Below, one piece after another: positions 12,032 to 24,654 of a stretch of DNA of 64,000 nucleotides. The translations under genes and the position numbers were made by a program. The notes below the pieces were generated by a model. The model did not search any database and was not told the origin of the DNA. It worked only from the letters and a program-made list of their open reading frames with translations. How positions within the stretch are numbered: position 1 is the stretch's first letter; each line of letters opens with the position of its first letter. Where the stretch lies: contig JAVYIG010007883.1 of the NCBI GenBank assembly GCA_035222895.1, positions 1-64,000 on the forward strand, given 5' to 3'. Source of the DNA: Strongylocentrotus droebachiensis. Lineage: Eukaryota; Echinodermata; Echinoidea; Camarodonta; Strongylocentrotidae.

Positions 12032-13357
12032 AGGTGTATGAATGACTCTAAAATATCACACCTTCCTCAACCGATACCATCACTTACAAATGGAGCATGA
12101 ATGTTTATGGTATCAAGAGTTCATCATGAAAATTATGAGATGGTTGCGGGTGAGCTCACACACATTGTAATGTACATACATGTAATTGAGGATCTGTTGC
12201 ACGTGTGTGGGTGCACACCCGTATATACGCACACTCTACTTCTCTCACTCTCCCATCCATCTGATTGGTGGGTCCCTTGCCTCTAATCTTGGTACACCCA
12301 ATACCACGTATTGTACATCAGCTGAATAATAGTGTTGATATTAGCGGCCTCTCATGCAAAATTTCACACAATGCTGCCTTGGTCCCCCCACATGCTACTA
12401 TACCAGCAGTCTGCAGTTTATTTCCTTCTAGCCGGTTGAAACAAAAGGGAAAGCAGCATTTCATTTTCAGTAGGAGAGTCATCACTCTTGGATCATGTTG
12501 TGGAATATCACATGACGCTTTTAATGTGCCGTCATCATTTTTTCATGACTCACTATCATTTCCACCATTATGGATCTATATTTGCAGATGGTTTATGATT
12601 GATAAACGAGTATCTCATTCATTGTTGGAACATGGATCTACTATTGGTGGAACATTCAAGACAAGTAGCAAAGCTAAATATTAATCAGTTGGAGGCTCAG
12701 AAGTCAAACAGTCAAACCGTCAAGTTCTGAGATAAATCTGGGTGTACATGTATGGCTTGATTCTAGTTTTTAAACATGGAGAAGCGTGTACATGGATGTG
12801 TATCCAACGCATGCATATCTGCCTTTTATACAATATCCGTCACATTCATACATGTAGATACTTGGACCGGAAAACTTATGTTGAAGTTGCACCTGTTTTT
12901 GGGAGCTTTTGAATAGCTGTTGATTGTGTGTCTGTCAAGTACCACTGTTAGGAGTTTTGTTATCACGGCGCAGTAGAGTATATTTATATAGTACCTGTGC
13001 TATATAAATTGATCTAATTAATATTAATATAACACAACTTCCATGTTTTTGGATGTAGCAACCTGTTTAATTTGTCATGCTTCATCGCTATGCTTTCGTC
13101 ACCTGTGCTCTTTTTAGCCAACTTTCGTAACCTTCTCCAAACACGGGTCATTCGCCTGAAATCTATGAGAACTTGCTCTAATGATGAAAAGCAGAAAAGG
13201 GGTAGAGGGACCTGAGAAATAAAAATTAAGTTCTGATATTGAGATTCAAGCGCTTCAGTGGAGACCATCATTCGTAGCGTACAGTAGCGGCATCTGCAGT
13301 AGGTAAGGTCAAATCGAAGCGCTGAAATTGCGCTGTTGCACCTTAGGCCACAGAGAC
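12032..13357. other. No supported gene; possible SINE remnant
   Basis: A 139-codon ORF (12265-12684) has no recognisable domain and ordinary intergenic composition. GGCGCAGTAGAGTATATTTA at about 12967-13010, ending GCTATATAAATT, resembles a SINE tail. The final 100 bases are CpG-richer and precede candidate exon A. Confidence 0.5.
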
Positions 13358-13456
13358 ATGGAAAGCGAAAAGGTTGTTGCTGCTGAGAGAGTCTTAAAGA
13401 CACATGATTCCTCAGATGTTCTTTCTCCTGTCTCCAAGTTAATGCAAATACTGCAA
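13358..13456 (+). CDS. Candidate first coding exon A of the sialyltransferase gene
   Basis: An ATG with purine at -3 and G at +4 opens 33 codons that end exactly at a GTAAGT donor (13457-13462) in phase 0. That is the phase needed to join the anchor exon at 26116. The upstream 100 bases are richer in CpG than their surroundings, as a 5' UTR could be. The predicted cytoplasmic tail is MESEKVVAAERVLK followed by a Ser/Asp-rich stretch. It would be long for a Golgi type II enzyme but not impossible. No homology is recognised, so the support is only start context, donor and phase. It competes with the candidate at 20749; both may be alternative first exons, or neither may be real. Confidence 0.33.
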
Positions 13457-13822
13457 GTAAGTCAATATATACCTCTACAAAGACTGTTTAGCAGCCTGTG
13501 TCTACATGGTCCATTGAAATAGTATGTTTGCATGAGAATTGCCCTTTTCACTGTGTAAATTGGTGTGACAAAACTTAATTGGAAACCATATAATAATGAT
13601 GATTGATGTAGTATCTAGGTAACCATCTTGCTGGTTGTCACAGTTCATTTTTAGATGCAAAGTGCCCGATACATGCACTTTCATATTATCTTATTATCGT
13701 TAGTGCGTAGAGGGGAATTTATAACAAGCTTTGTTTGGTTGTTATGGTAACTATGGTTTTTAATCATCATGATTATGTACATGTAGTTCCTTGTTGATGA
13801 ATTTGAATAATGACATATGATT

Positions 13823-13905
13823 GCAGGGCCCTCAGGGAGAACAGTATGAATACTGATGAGGCTACCCTTGGTAAACAAGACATATTATTATTATTATTAT
13901 TATCA
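13823..13905 (+). mobile_element. SINE 3' end with (ATT)n tail
   Basis: TGCAGGGCCCTCAGGGAGAA, then GAGGCTACCCTTGGTAAA and an (ATT)n tail. The same tail type follows the SINE at 17196-17400. 5'-truncated. Confidence 0.6.
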
Positions 13906-15517
13906 TCAATAGGCCTGGAATTGCCCATTTATAATTTTTATCGTACAAATACAATAGTTAGTTTCCATTCCAAAAAAATCATCTGGAGCTATTAAAAAAC
14001 ATTGTAGGGGGAAGAGTTTGGTCTTTGCCGTCATCAGAAGTTCAGAACGAGTGAAGTAAATGTTGCTCCATAGGCCTTGAGAATTTGCAGTAGCTTCTTA
14101 CATGTAGCTTTCATCTTGAGATTATATTTTTGAATTTTGTATTTCTTTCTTTTTAGAGCTGAATGCACACAGTAGTTCCGTAGGGAGAAAATAATGTTAT
14201 CCTGCACTCATAATTGTTGTGTAAAAGTTATTAAAAAAAAATATTGGGGTCTTCAAAACTGAAAAGAAAAGAAAAATGGCAACATAGAAAACAATGAAAT
14301 GAAAGGGAATAACTTAATTAATCACAACTCACAAGTCATTTACATGTACACCTTCCCTCATATAGCCTAGACTTTTCATTCATTTTGAACTACACTGTAG
14401 TTTTCTTTTCTGTCATAACATTTTTGGTTTGACATTTCCTCTCTGCATCAGGCAGTCGATTTTTGTGTAAAGGGATGTTTATCATGCAGTTCTAGACTTG
14501 TAATTCTTGACTTGTAATTCTTGAACAAATATTAGGCTGACATGGTGTGGGTTTAGGGTCTAATCTTTGGCAGTTCTTAGTGATAAGAACTAATCATGGG
14601 ATTTCTTTTTAAAGAGGTGTGTAATGTATTGTCTGTACTGGTCACTAGTGGTTTGTATAGTCTGTAATCATGATAAGGTACATGTAACAGTATGTACAGT
14701 TGTAGAAGCCCCCTTAACACCAGAGAAAAATCATTCAGAAACTTCTACATCTAGATAATGAATGTATAGTGAACAAGGTGTACATATACATGTACACATG
14801 GGGTAATTTTTTAGTGTAAATGGCATATATAAAGATTAAAGAACAATAAAAAGAATGTTAAAGGATGTGTGCAGTTGTATATGTACAGTGTGCATAATTT
14901 ACAATGTGCCGTACATGTTCACCTCTTGCAACAAGCTTCCAACATTGCAAGCCTAGGGCGATTCAAGGATTCATACAAAAACTTTTGCTTGAGTAGCATT
15001 TAAGACCTCCTGTGTGTTACAAACACTATTCAAATCACCTACTGAAGGGATTTTCCTGGTACCATGACATTTATGAATACAAAACAGTTTGATATACATG
15101 TATAAGCAAACAAATGAGATGTCTGCCCCATGTGTATGTAGATCTTACACTGTTTCAAAAATACATTGATGAAGGCATTTATCCGTTAAAGAAGTTTCCT
15201 TTCCTAATATAAATGATGATTCTCGTCATAAACCATTTTACCAAAGGTTTACTTGTTATAGCACCACCCAACCCCATTGACAAAATGTCTCCAAAATTGG
15301 GCACTCGCTGTTTGCCACTCACTGTTTGCCAACTACATGTACCAGCATTTGCAATGTTCAGCAAATATGTAACTTTGCAATAAACTACATGCAGTACATG
15401 TACATGTACACATGTAATATGTTTAATAATGGTCATACAGTGTATGTGCACTCTATGGCATTCCCTGGTGAGTTAACCATGATTTTATATCAAGTTATCT
15501 TCTTCTGTTGTATGAAA

Positions 15518-15811
15518 AGGCCTGTCACCATCGGACCGAAGTTACAAAATAACCGCTATTTTCAGACTTGAGATATTTTCCCAAATCTCAAAATTGCGTC
15601 TTCACCAGACCGAAACGCTCATCACAAACTAGCTCTAACGGGCGCAAAATTTGGAAACAAGACCAAGATTTCTCATGATATTTTCTTGATCAAATAGCCC
15701 ACTAATTGCAACTGCGGGTTGATGAAGACGTAAATTAGCTGGCTAATTTGAGTTGGGGCTAGTTAAAAAAGCAAGTTATTTTGCAACTTCGGTCTGATGA
15801 GGATAGGTCCA
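15518..15811. mobile_element. MITE of the TAGGCCTG family, diverged copy
   Basis: AGGCCTGTCACCATCGG at the left and TGATGAGGATAGGTCC at the right. The interior shares ATAACCGCTATTTTCAGAC and CAACTGCGGGTTGATGAAGA with copies at 24339, 29336 and 35451. Confidence 0.75.
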
Positions 15812-16206
15812 AAGAGACATTGTTATCCAGGTCCGAACAAGGAAATAGATCCTATTTATTTCACTTCCAGTTCGGGGAAATACTTAATACATGTTTATGT
15901 AGGCCACGTATACATTTTCCTGTAGGGTGTTTTAACAGAAACAAGTTGGCATATATTTGTTCGTTTCAGTTTGCACACTTTGTATTACAATAGCATCGGA
16001 TGTGATCAACAGGTGCATTTTTCTACATTATGAGTACATTCAGTTGCACCATCCCTATTAAACCTACAATTTCTAATTCGATTATCTTGTTAAAAGCGTA
16101 CATGTACGTTGTGTTGTTAGTGCTGACACTAAACACTCAACAAACATATACAGCAGCCTGTACATACTGTATACATGTTGACTTCAAGGGATGTGTACAC
16201 TATACA

Positions 16207-16379
16207 ACCCCCTCCCCCTCCCCCTCCCCCTCCCCCTCCCTCTCCCCCTCCCCCTCCCTCTCCCCCTCCCTCTCCCCCTCCCTCTCCCCCTCCCTCTCCC
16301 CCTCCCTCTCCCCCTCCCTCTCCCCCTCCCTCTCCCCCTCCCTCTCCCCCTCCCCCTTCCTCTCCCCCTCCCTCTCCCC
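16207..16379 (+). repeat. CCCTCC/CTCTCC minisatellite
   Basis: About 170 bases of C-rich repeat. It starts as a CCCTCC hexamer and becomes a 12-base unit CCCTCCCTCTCC. It has long open frames in all three plus-strand frames (Pro, Ser-Pro, Leu-Pro) and on the minus strand (Gly-Arg, Gly-Glu-Arg), purely from the repeat period. The minus strand carries regular GGGG and GGG runs. Confidence 0.97.
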
Positions 16380-16482
16380 AATCATTTCATACGTTGGTAG
16401 TTTTTTTTTAAGCCATTATTGCAGGTTTAAAGACACCAACATGTATATCGGCGATGATTATTAAGCAGTTTAATTTAATGAT

Positions 16483-16534
16483 AAGTAGAAATTTGATGAG
16501 CATTCAAAATTGCTGGCTAATCAAATTTCTACTT
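16483..16534. repeat. Short inverted repeat (14-bp arms)
   Basis: AAGTAGAAATTTGA (16483-16496) is mirrored by TCAAATTTCTACTT (16521-16534). Confidence 0.8.
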
Positions 16535-17195
16535 GTATCCTCGACCAAGGACCTGATAACCAAACCTTTTTTCATTAAGTTTATTTGTATGAAAGCAGAA
16601 AAATAGAGAAATGCAATTGCAAAAAACTACCCGTAAATGCATCAGATAAATAATAAGAGAGTAATGAATGTTTGAAATATGAGATCACTTATTCTATACA
16701 AATTTCAAATTGGAAATGTGGTTGGTGAACAATACTCCAGCTTTGTAAAAAAAAATAAAAAAATAGATGAAATAAAGCTACAAAATGAGTGTCGGATCAC
16801 TTTTTAAATCCAGTTGCCCTACATAATTAATTCGCCCTCCCTCCCTTTCAAGTAACTGAATACAGCTTGCTTAACAGAGGAACTTGCATGTAAAATGTTT
16901 CATTCAAATATTCCCTACAAATTCAAATGCTAAAGCGAACAGACGTGTATGGAGTTACGGAACAATAGTAAGAAAGCGCCATGCATTATTGATTTTTATT
17001 GATTGTTTGAATCCCTCGTCCACATATTTACAATAACAGTATATTTCTATTTAGCAACACTATGGGCGATTTGATTCAAGCTAGATATAAACTAGGTCAC
17101 ATAGGCGGAAGTATTTTCCTCCATAATACTGAATGAGGTTTATTAGGAGGTGTAGTATACATGTGTATAATTATATGGACATTCGTTCATTCACT

Positions 17196-17402
17196 TGACT
17201 CTCAATCCAAGGGTTGAGGGTTCGATGCCCAGTCCGGCACTAACGCCCCTTGTCAAGGCATTAAGCCATATTTCCCACTCTCCACCCAGGTGTTGATTGA
17301 TACGTGGCATTGCTGGGGTAATAATAATTGCAGGGTCCTGAGTTAGAAGAGCATTATTATTATTATTATTATTATTATCATCATTATCACCATCATCATC
17401 GA
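17196..17402 (+). mobile_element. tRNA-derived SINE with (ATT/TCA)n tail
   Basis: GTTGAGGGTTCGATGCCC is a B-box-like segment. It is followed by CACTCTCCACCCAGGTGT, GCAGGGTCCTGAGTT and an (ATT)n then (ATC)n tail, a body order common in echinoderm SINEs. The A box is not clear, so it is degenerate or 5'-truncated. Confidence 0.65.
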
Positions 17403-17775
17403 CCAGTTCCTGTAATTTACATGAGAGATAATTGTTATTTTACTGCCCTAATCAAGGTTGATTCCCCTATAGATTGGAGATATATTCCCAAGGCAAGGAC
17501 AACAACAAATTAGATAGCATGCACAATTAAACAACTTTGTTATTATCACAATCTCTGTTTTGATGAAAGATACACACATACTGTTACAATGTAGTAGCCT
17601 TATAATGCATTCTGAAAGTGTGTACATGTACATGTGTACTTGGAAATTAAGCTGTGCTGAATAATATTGACAATGACATTTTTTAAAAGCACATATACAT
17701 TTGTAGGCTACAGTTGGGGTGTACTTGGAGATTCCCGTTTTAACATCAATATACTTTGCCTTTATTTGTTCATGC

Positions 17776-17960
17776 ATGATGATGATGATGATGATGATGA
17801 TAATGATATTAATAGCTCACATTTATAATGCGCCTAATACTTTGTTTCTAGGCGCAGCACATATTATTACCCCGGTCATCGGATTCAGGCTTCCCTGGGG
17901 AGCATTCCATGATGTGGTATGTCTTGTTTTAATACCTGGGATATTAAAACTGTTCTCCCA
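17776..17960. repeat. (ATG)n microsatellite followed by a GCGCC-type dispersed repeat
   Basis: (ATG)n at 17776-17803. Then CTCACATTTATAATGCGCCT and TTTCTAGGCGCAGCAC, the style of a widespread repeat in which a GCGCC word recurs inverted. A second example may be 42715-42960. Confidence 0.45.
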
Positions 17961-18304
17961 AGGGCTCTGCCATCATATATCTACCCTGGCCTTACAGTTA
18001 CAGGTACCTGTATATTTGAGCAGAAAAAAGCCCTGGAACTACACTGGACGTGTACATACATTAAATCCATCTTGTGATTTAATAAGATATTGATTTTAAT
18101 GGATTTATGCATATAAAGTTTTATGGAAGGACACTATTGGACTCTAGAGCCTGTATATGTCCCAGCTGAAGGTATTGTATGACTATCTATCTTTGCACTG
18201 AAAGAAACAAAACCTATTCAATCAATTTCATAGGCCTGCGGGGCAGAGGTGACATGTCATACTATGTATGACAAGGAAGTAAAGCTTGCATGTTTTAGGG
18301 CCAG

Positions 18305-18824
18305 TTAAAGGCAATACAAGTTTTGATATGGGGTCATGAATTTGGTACAAATGAACATATTGGAAGCATATGCGATCCTACAATATTCAGTGATCGTTGT
18401 CGCTTTTGAAATCGAGTCTAAAGTTATATTATATATAATGAACTATTTATGTTGTATAGCTCCCTCTCAAGATCAAGATATTAATTAATCTATAAAACAA
18501 TATTTCTTTACTAAAATCGACCGATTAGCTATTCCCGTTTGGAAGTTATATATAACAACTATATATTCTGAGATTTTCATGGTCGCAGCTACATGTACCA
18601 TTGTACGGCCGTAGGCGCTATTTGAAATTTGTCAAAATTTACCGGGAGCACCGGTAAATTTTGATAATCAATTTTTCTTGAAAGCAGAAGTGTTTTAGGG
18701 GCTAAATTTTCTAGTGCTTATAATACAACCACAGGGGCATCCAATGATCCAAATATATCCAAATTGTAAAGAATCACTAGCCAGCCAATTTTCAAAATTT
18801 CCCAAAACTTTGTATTACCTTTAA
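18305..18824. mobile_element. TTAA-flanked MITE, family A, copy 1
   Basis: TTAAAGGCAATACAAG at the left is mirrored by TTTGTATTACCTTTAA at the right. It is closely similar along its length to 21993-22502. TTAA at both borders fits a piggyBac- or Kolobok-type target duplication. No coding potential. Confidence 0.85.
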
Positions 18825-19390
18825 CACTGCTTATGAACTCTTCTCCAGGCTTTTAGATTACCCCCCCCCCCTCTCTTTCAAGTGTATATTTAAAATATTT
18901 TTGGCTATAAAAAGATTGGTAGGGGCTCCGAGCCAGTTGCCCAATAAGCCCACTTTGCCCAGTTAGCCCAGTTTTTAATCCTGTGAAAGGATGAGACACT
19001 CTATAAAAAAATATTTGAGATCTTGATTCTTATAACCCTAAATGTTTACTTTATTTTCTTAATTCATAATAATATATGTACATTTACATATATATTTACA
19101 TATATTTTATTTTTATTTTTTAAATTTACGATGTTGCTTCCCCCTCCTTTGTTTTGCCGCCTAGTAAAGTGGCGAGTGCTAAAGTAGCATAACCTAGTAG
19201 CTGTGTACATGTATATTGAATCATGACATTTGCAAAGAAGAAATCAGGCCTGGAAGAAACACAATATACATGTATGCAATGCTAATATTTTATTCAAACT
19301 TTTGTATACTGTTTGTGTGTTCAAAGTTCAAAATGTGCATGAACATGTGCATGCATGAGAAAGTGTGAAATTAATAGTGTGAAATGTCTA

Positions 19391-19459
19391 CTCGGCGACT
19401 ACTTTCTAAAGCATTTATAATGCAGTTACTTTCTAAAGCATTTATAATGCAGTTACTTT
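19391..19459. repeat. 29-bp unit, two copies
   Basis: ACTTTCTAAAGCATTTATAA followed by TGCAGTT is repeated in tandem. Confidence 0.85.
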
Positions 19460-20243
19460 CCAGGCTTTTCCAGGTGCGTGCTTCTGTAGGAAACACACCA
19501 TAATTAGATTTTAATGATAACGTTAACATGACAGCATCCGTTTCCAGATGTGTACATGCTCGCCTTCTCAGCTCCGTAGAAACGTTTCCCGACTGAAGCG
19601 TTAGCATACATACCTGTAGGTCATGCACGCGGCACAATGCATTGCTGCGTGCATCGCCCACTTTCAAATCATCCAGTGTACACCCGCTAAAGTCCGCTCA
19701 AGTCTGCTACAACATTTAACCAGCTGCACTTTTGTAAAAACAGACTGGTTACATGCAGATAGGGGTTACTCTCTGGGTTTATTTTGGGTAAACAATACTG
19801 TTATTTTCTAGGTGTCCTGAAGAAACATGCTGAATGAGTATTAAACATGCTAGGTCATATACGCATGTTTTGGCATGTAAATTGAAGTCAGAGACTCATT
19901 TGATGAACGTTTAATTCAGTGCCGATTGGAAATAGTTAGTTGAATCATGATGCCGCAATGCCAATGATCTACTCAATTCCTGCTGTCCCCTCGGTCATTC
20001 ATTGTATTCAAACTCTGTAATCCTTTTTGTCTGTGAGTGCAAATGAAGCAATTTGACTATTTCCTGTCCAAAGAAACTCAATGTCGAATATAATCTCAAG
20101 AACAGCACACTTTGTAATCAATCATGTGTCAATTTTATTATGAGGCTTTCATGTAAAAACAAAGGCCTTCCTGTATTAGCAGAAGAGAGAATCAAGTGGG
20201 AAGTAGCTATTCAGATGGTCATTTGTGATTCTGTGATAGGCCC

Positions 20244-20490
20244 ACATACTAATTATTGTGCTGTACATTATGCCAGTTTCAGTACATGCCATTGTCATTT
20301 GGAAAGCTGTTCTGCTCTAGTTGTCATTATTTTGTTGAACATTGTCCACATGAAGGCATACATACTGTACTAATTATTGTGCTGTACATCTACATGTACA
20401 TACAAACATTGTGCCAGTTTTAGTACACATATGCCAGTGTCATTTTTAAAGCTGTTCTGCTCCGATTGTCATTATTGTGTTGGACATTGT
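20244..20490. repeat. Two-unit tandem duplication, about 120 bp
   Basis: CTAATTATTGTGCTGTACAT, then GTGCCAGTTT/ATGCCAGTTT, AAAGCTGTTCTGCTC and TGTCATTATT recur at 20244-20350 and 20361-20490. Confidence 0.8.
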
Positions 20491-20748
20491 TTCATACGAC
20501 TATGGCGTACTTTGCTCATATGTAGGGTTTCTCTTTTTTATAGATTCCTCGTACTTGAGTTAAAATTCTATACAGCTGCAGCAGCTTAATGACATTTGAA
20601 CCTTGTGTGTATTCAAACGCATCTCATTTCCCGTCTTGAATTCTTCATTCCTTTGATTTTATCACTTGGATTACCCATTTTGAAAGTGAGTCTATAGTCA
20701 CTGTGTAATTCACTGGTGCAGGAGAAATATAATTTAGTTATCTTCACA

Positions 20749-20772
20749 ATGAAATTGCTACTGGTATTGGTG
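20749..20772 (+). CDS. Candidate first coding exon B of the sialyltransferase gene
   Basis: ATG (A at -3) is followed by seven codons reading MKLLLVLV and then a GTAAGT donor at 20773-20778, in phase 0 with the exon at 26116. Joining gives a short hydrophobic start followed by KPHRIL and the main membrane segment. Very short first coding exons occur in this gene family. An eight-codon match with a donor can arise by chance in 13 kb, so this is a hypothesis competing with 13358-13456. Confidence 0.28.
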
Positions 20773-20975
20773 GTAAGTCATTTTCATTTCGTTTTATTTT
20801 GTACAGTGTACTTTCAGTCAAAGACTGCTTGTTGACAAGTCCTTGATCATAATGTTGAAATTTGTTATTCTTAAAAGAATTCACCTCTTAGTCACCTGAT
20901 AACAAGCAAATATCGTCTGTTTGGAGCCAGAAGGCAAAGCTTGACACTCACAGACACCCAGAACACAAGAGCACC

Positions 20976-21310
20976 TTAAAGATAAAGTTGAGTTCTGATC
21001 ATTCATGCAATTGAAAGAAACGTTGTGGAATTGAATAGAAAAGGTTGATCATAAGGCATATAAGTACTATAAGTTTCTGGAATCATCAAAATGATAAGAA
21101 ATGTGGTCCAGTCCTTATAAAGTTACAAGCACTGTACACAGAAAGATGTGGCATAAAAATCTGTCCCTATTTTTATGATGTTACATGCCATATTTAGAAT
21201 ATTAGGGCATTTGAAGAGCCATGCTTTTCAGGGAACATTTTTTATCTGATACAATGATAACGCTCACAGATTATTTTTCACCTCTTCCCAGAACTCAACC
21301 TTCTCTTTAA
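20976..21310. mobile_element. TTAA-flanked MITE, family B, copy 1
   Basis: Ends TTAAAGATAAAGTTGAGTTC and its mirror ending CTTCTCTTTAA. The interior has GAAAGAAACGTTGTGGAAT and AAGTTACAAGCACTGTACAC, shared with 27336-27710 and, inverted, 37894-38287. Confidence 0.85.
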
Positions 21311-21495
21311 GTCAAGAGTCTAGACCCCCTAAATATTTATGTGTTTTTTTTTACAGGAAAAAGGCATACAGACTGTAGAAAGTTCATTCCGGAACCCCTT
21401 CCCAAAAATTTAAAGTGGAGCTCTACAGAAGAGAAAGTCCTATACTTCAACACAGAGTTAACAACCTTGCTGGCCCCAAGCAGATGATATTTCAT

Positions 21496-21600
21496 TTCAT
21501 TTATTTATTTTGTATTCAAAGATAAAAACAAAATTATACAATCTTCAATGCAAACATATGTAATGACATACATGTATCTGCAGCGGGAGGATCATGAAAA
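21496..21600 (-). mobile_element. Possible minus-strand retroposon 3' end
   Basis: TTTCATTTCATTTATTTATT at the left resembles a reversed (ATGAA)n/AATAAAT tail. No coding part is seen. Confidence 0.3.
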
Positions 21601-21992
21601 GCACATTAGTGGCCTGTCAACATTCGTCCTGGGTGCCTTTTAGAGTCAACTGCAAAACTGTTATTCAAATAAGAAATGATATTTCAAATGGCTGAATACA
21701 TTCATAAATCATAACAGACAGTGTTTACATAATGTTTTCATACTTTTTCAGCTTACTGACAAGCGAGACTGCCCAATCAATCAATCATCCGTCTAATTTG
21801 GCACCACATTGTACATTGTATGTGAGCATCTTTCCGTTCATGCATGTACAGTTTAATTGGAAGATTGTATTTCATCGTCAACCAGGCATTTTCTTTGTAA
21901 TAGAACTTCCTCTTTCCGTTCCCAAACTCCCCAATTGTTTCCCCAATAAAGAACATGTAGTCTATTATTTTTTCGTATATCCTCCATAGCTA

Positions 21993-22502
21993 TTAAAGGT
22001 ATTATAAAGTTTTGGTATGGGGTCATGAATTTGGTTCAAATTAACATATTGGAAGCGTATGTGTTCCTACAATATTCATTGATCGTTGTCGCGGTTGAAA
22101 TCGAGTCTAAAATTATGAAATTGTAAATAATAAACTTCTTATGTCGTATAGCTCCCTCTCAAGGTCAAGATATTAATTAAGCTATAAAACAATGTTTTTT
22201 GACTAAAATCGACCGATTAGCTATTCCCATTTGGAAATTATATATCACAACTACATATTCTGAGATTTTCATGGTCGCAGCTACCATTGTACGGCCATAG
22301 GCGCTATTTGAAATTTATCAAAATTTACCGGGAGCACCAGTAAATTTTTATATTCAATTTTTCTCGAAAAGAGAAGTGTTTGAGAGGCTAATTTTTTTAG
22401 TGCTTATTATACATCCACAGGGTCTTCCAAATATATCAAAATTGTAAAGATTCACTATCCACCCAATTTTCAAAATTTCCCAATACTTTGTATTACCTTT
22501 AA
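21993..22502. mobile_element. TTAA-flanked MITE, family A, copy 2
   Basis: Begins TTAAAGGTATTATAAAG and ends TTTGTATTACCTTTAA. The interior matches 18305-18824, for example ATGGGGTCATGAATTTGGT and GGGAGCACC followed by AGTAAATTTT. Confidence 0.85.
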
Positions 22503-24338
22503 ACTTACAAGGCAATAGTTGTAAAATGACACCAGTTTAAGCATGGTTTATGATATGGCTTGGTTTATGATGTTTTTGCACCCCAGGCAGGATCGAGTTT
22601 GAAACTGAATGTACATTGATTTGAATGGGGAATAGGATATCATACTGTATTTCACTTTGGAACAGAGAAGAGTTCAGACCCCATGTGTTATGTCTACATA
22701 TATTCCTATTACAAATCAGTAAAATTGCACTCATAGCTTCTTAGCTAGTATTCTGAATGAACATTCTATCTAACTATTTTTATTATACCGGTAGGCAGAG
22801 TGATGATAGCATCTTCCTGAGAAGGGTTAAATGGGATCTTCTATTCATGATGGAGATAAAATAATACATGTGGTCATCGGAAGATTCATGTGCCTACTAC
22901 AGTAGTAGAAGTAGTAGTAGTAGGCTTTACATGTGAGGTAACACCTTTTCGGTCTCCAAACAGTTTCTTGCAATTTTCCACAAGTCAAATACCGGTAGAC
23001 AAGCTCTCTATTCAAACAGTTTCTGGATAATTTTCCACATAATTATATCAAACGATGACACATTATAGGAATATGTGCTTGTACCCATAAGACCTGTAGC
23101 ATACATGTAGTCTCTGTTCAAGTTTTGCACATATCTAAATAGATTTGAATGTAAATTGGTTTGCACTTCTCACCCCTGCCTCCCCTTCAGCTCTAGTGTG
23201 CCTCTCCTCCCGGCCGGCCAGCCAGAGGTTTGCCCCCTTGCTGTGCCTCCCTCCCTGCATGCGCTGGGTACAGTAGCTCGCACCTCGAGCGATTCACATT
23301 TGTTTGGATTGATCAAACGGTGGATCATAGTTGACGTTGGTGATCAATGTTCGGGAGCGTGTCACATGTTCAGGGGGCTAGTGATGGCTCTGTTGATGTA
23401 GCCATTTGATTTGTTTGTCCCCCAGCAGAGCGCTTTATTAAATGATACTTACGATACATCCCTCCTTGCATTACTTGAACCGAGGCGGTGTATATAGGAG
23501 CTCCCGGGTGAACTGTGTGCATGCCTTAATTTGCATCATGTGAATTCTTGAATCAGTCAAAAGTACTCCTTGTATAATACAATATCTGTTAATTTTCATG
23601 TACATGTACTAGCATTTTGACAGATATACATGTACATTATAGACAGGGCGATGTTTACATTAAAATAATGTAGTATTTATCAAAGAGAAAAATTGAAATT
23701 AAAAACCTTGCCATTCATACAGCCGACCTTACATGCAATGTATCAGTTCGTGCATGTTGAATTAAAGAAGATTTATTTCCATGTACAATTTTGTAGATGT
23801 CAAATGGCCATACAGTGTTTAGAGGAAAAATTGTTTACAATGGGGTTTTGTAGGCAGGCAGTAAGTCCCTTTTGCAGACTGCATTATCTGTGGCAATAAT
23901 GGGTTCTGGACAAGCTATTTTGCTACCCTATAGTATCTATAGCCACTTTAGCCTCATTAATCATAATTAACAATGATGATGACTACCGGTAGTTTCATTT
24001 TCTCTTCCAACAATCAATTAACATTGATGAGTTCTCATTTGCAGAAGAAAATTAATGTATTGTGACCTTACATCCTTAATAGTCATTGGTTTGTACATAG
24101 TGATGACATAACTTTGAAAATCATCATCACAATAGTTGCTTCGAATCAACATGCTACTGTGAATGTGTAGATCCCGAACTGCATGTACAGTAAATCACCC
24201 TGCTCTGTGCCCCTCGCTTGCTGCCTTCTCCTCAGGGGCACCCCAGGTCATCTCACCGGCACACCTTACTCCCGCTCCTTGCCCTCTCGTTCCTACTCCA
24301 TCTCTCCTCTGCGATCAGTCCCCATGCATGCGTACTCG

Positions 24339-24654
24339 TTAGGCCTGTCTTCATCAGCTTGAGTTTGCCAAATAACCCGCTATTTTCAGACTCTGAATAT
24401 TATCCGAAGCTCAAAATTGCATCTTCACCAGACCGATACGCTCATCACAAACTAGCTCGGACAGGCGAAATTAGCCCGCTATTTCCCAAATAGCGGGATA
24501 TTTTGGAAACAAGACTGAGATTACTCGGATATTTTCTCAACCAAATATCCCGCTAATTACAACTGCAGGCTGATGAAGACGCGAATTAACTGGTTAATTT
24601 GCGATCGAGATAGCAGGTTATTTGACAAACTTGAGCTGATGAAGACAGGCCTAA
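24339..24654. mobile_element. MITE of the TAGGCCTG family
   Basis: TTAGGCCTGTCTTCATCAGC is mirrored by GCTGATGAAGACAGGCCTAA. AAATAACCCGCTATT-type words recur inverted inside. Best-preserved copy of four; target duplication TA or TTA. Confidence 0.9.

Noticed and set aside
12265..12684. 139-residue ORF as a gene
   Set aside because: No domain or conserved-looking motif, no splice context and ordinary intergenic composition.
13014..13403. 129-residue minus-strand ORF
   Set aside because: Antisense to candidate exon A, with no recognisable domain; its length is plausible by chance.
16030..16464. Proline-rich or Gly-Arg proteins over the C-rich tract
   Set aside because: Open frames exist on both strands and in several frames because the repeat period is a multiple of three; there is no unique sequence.
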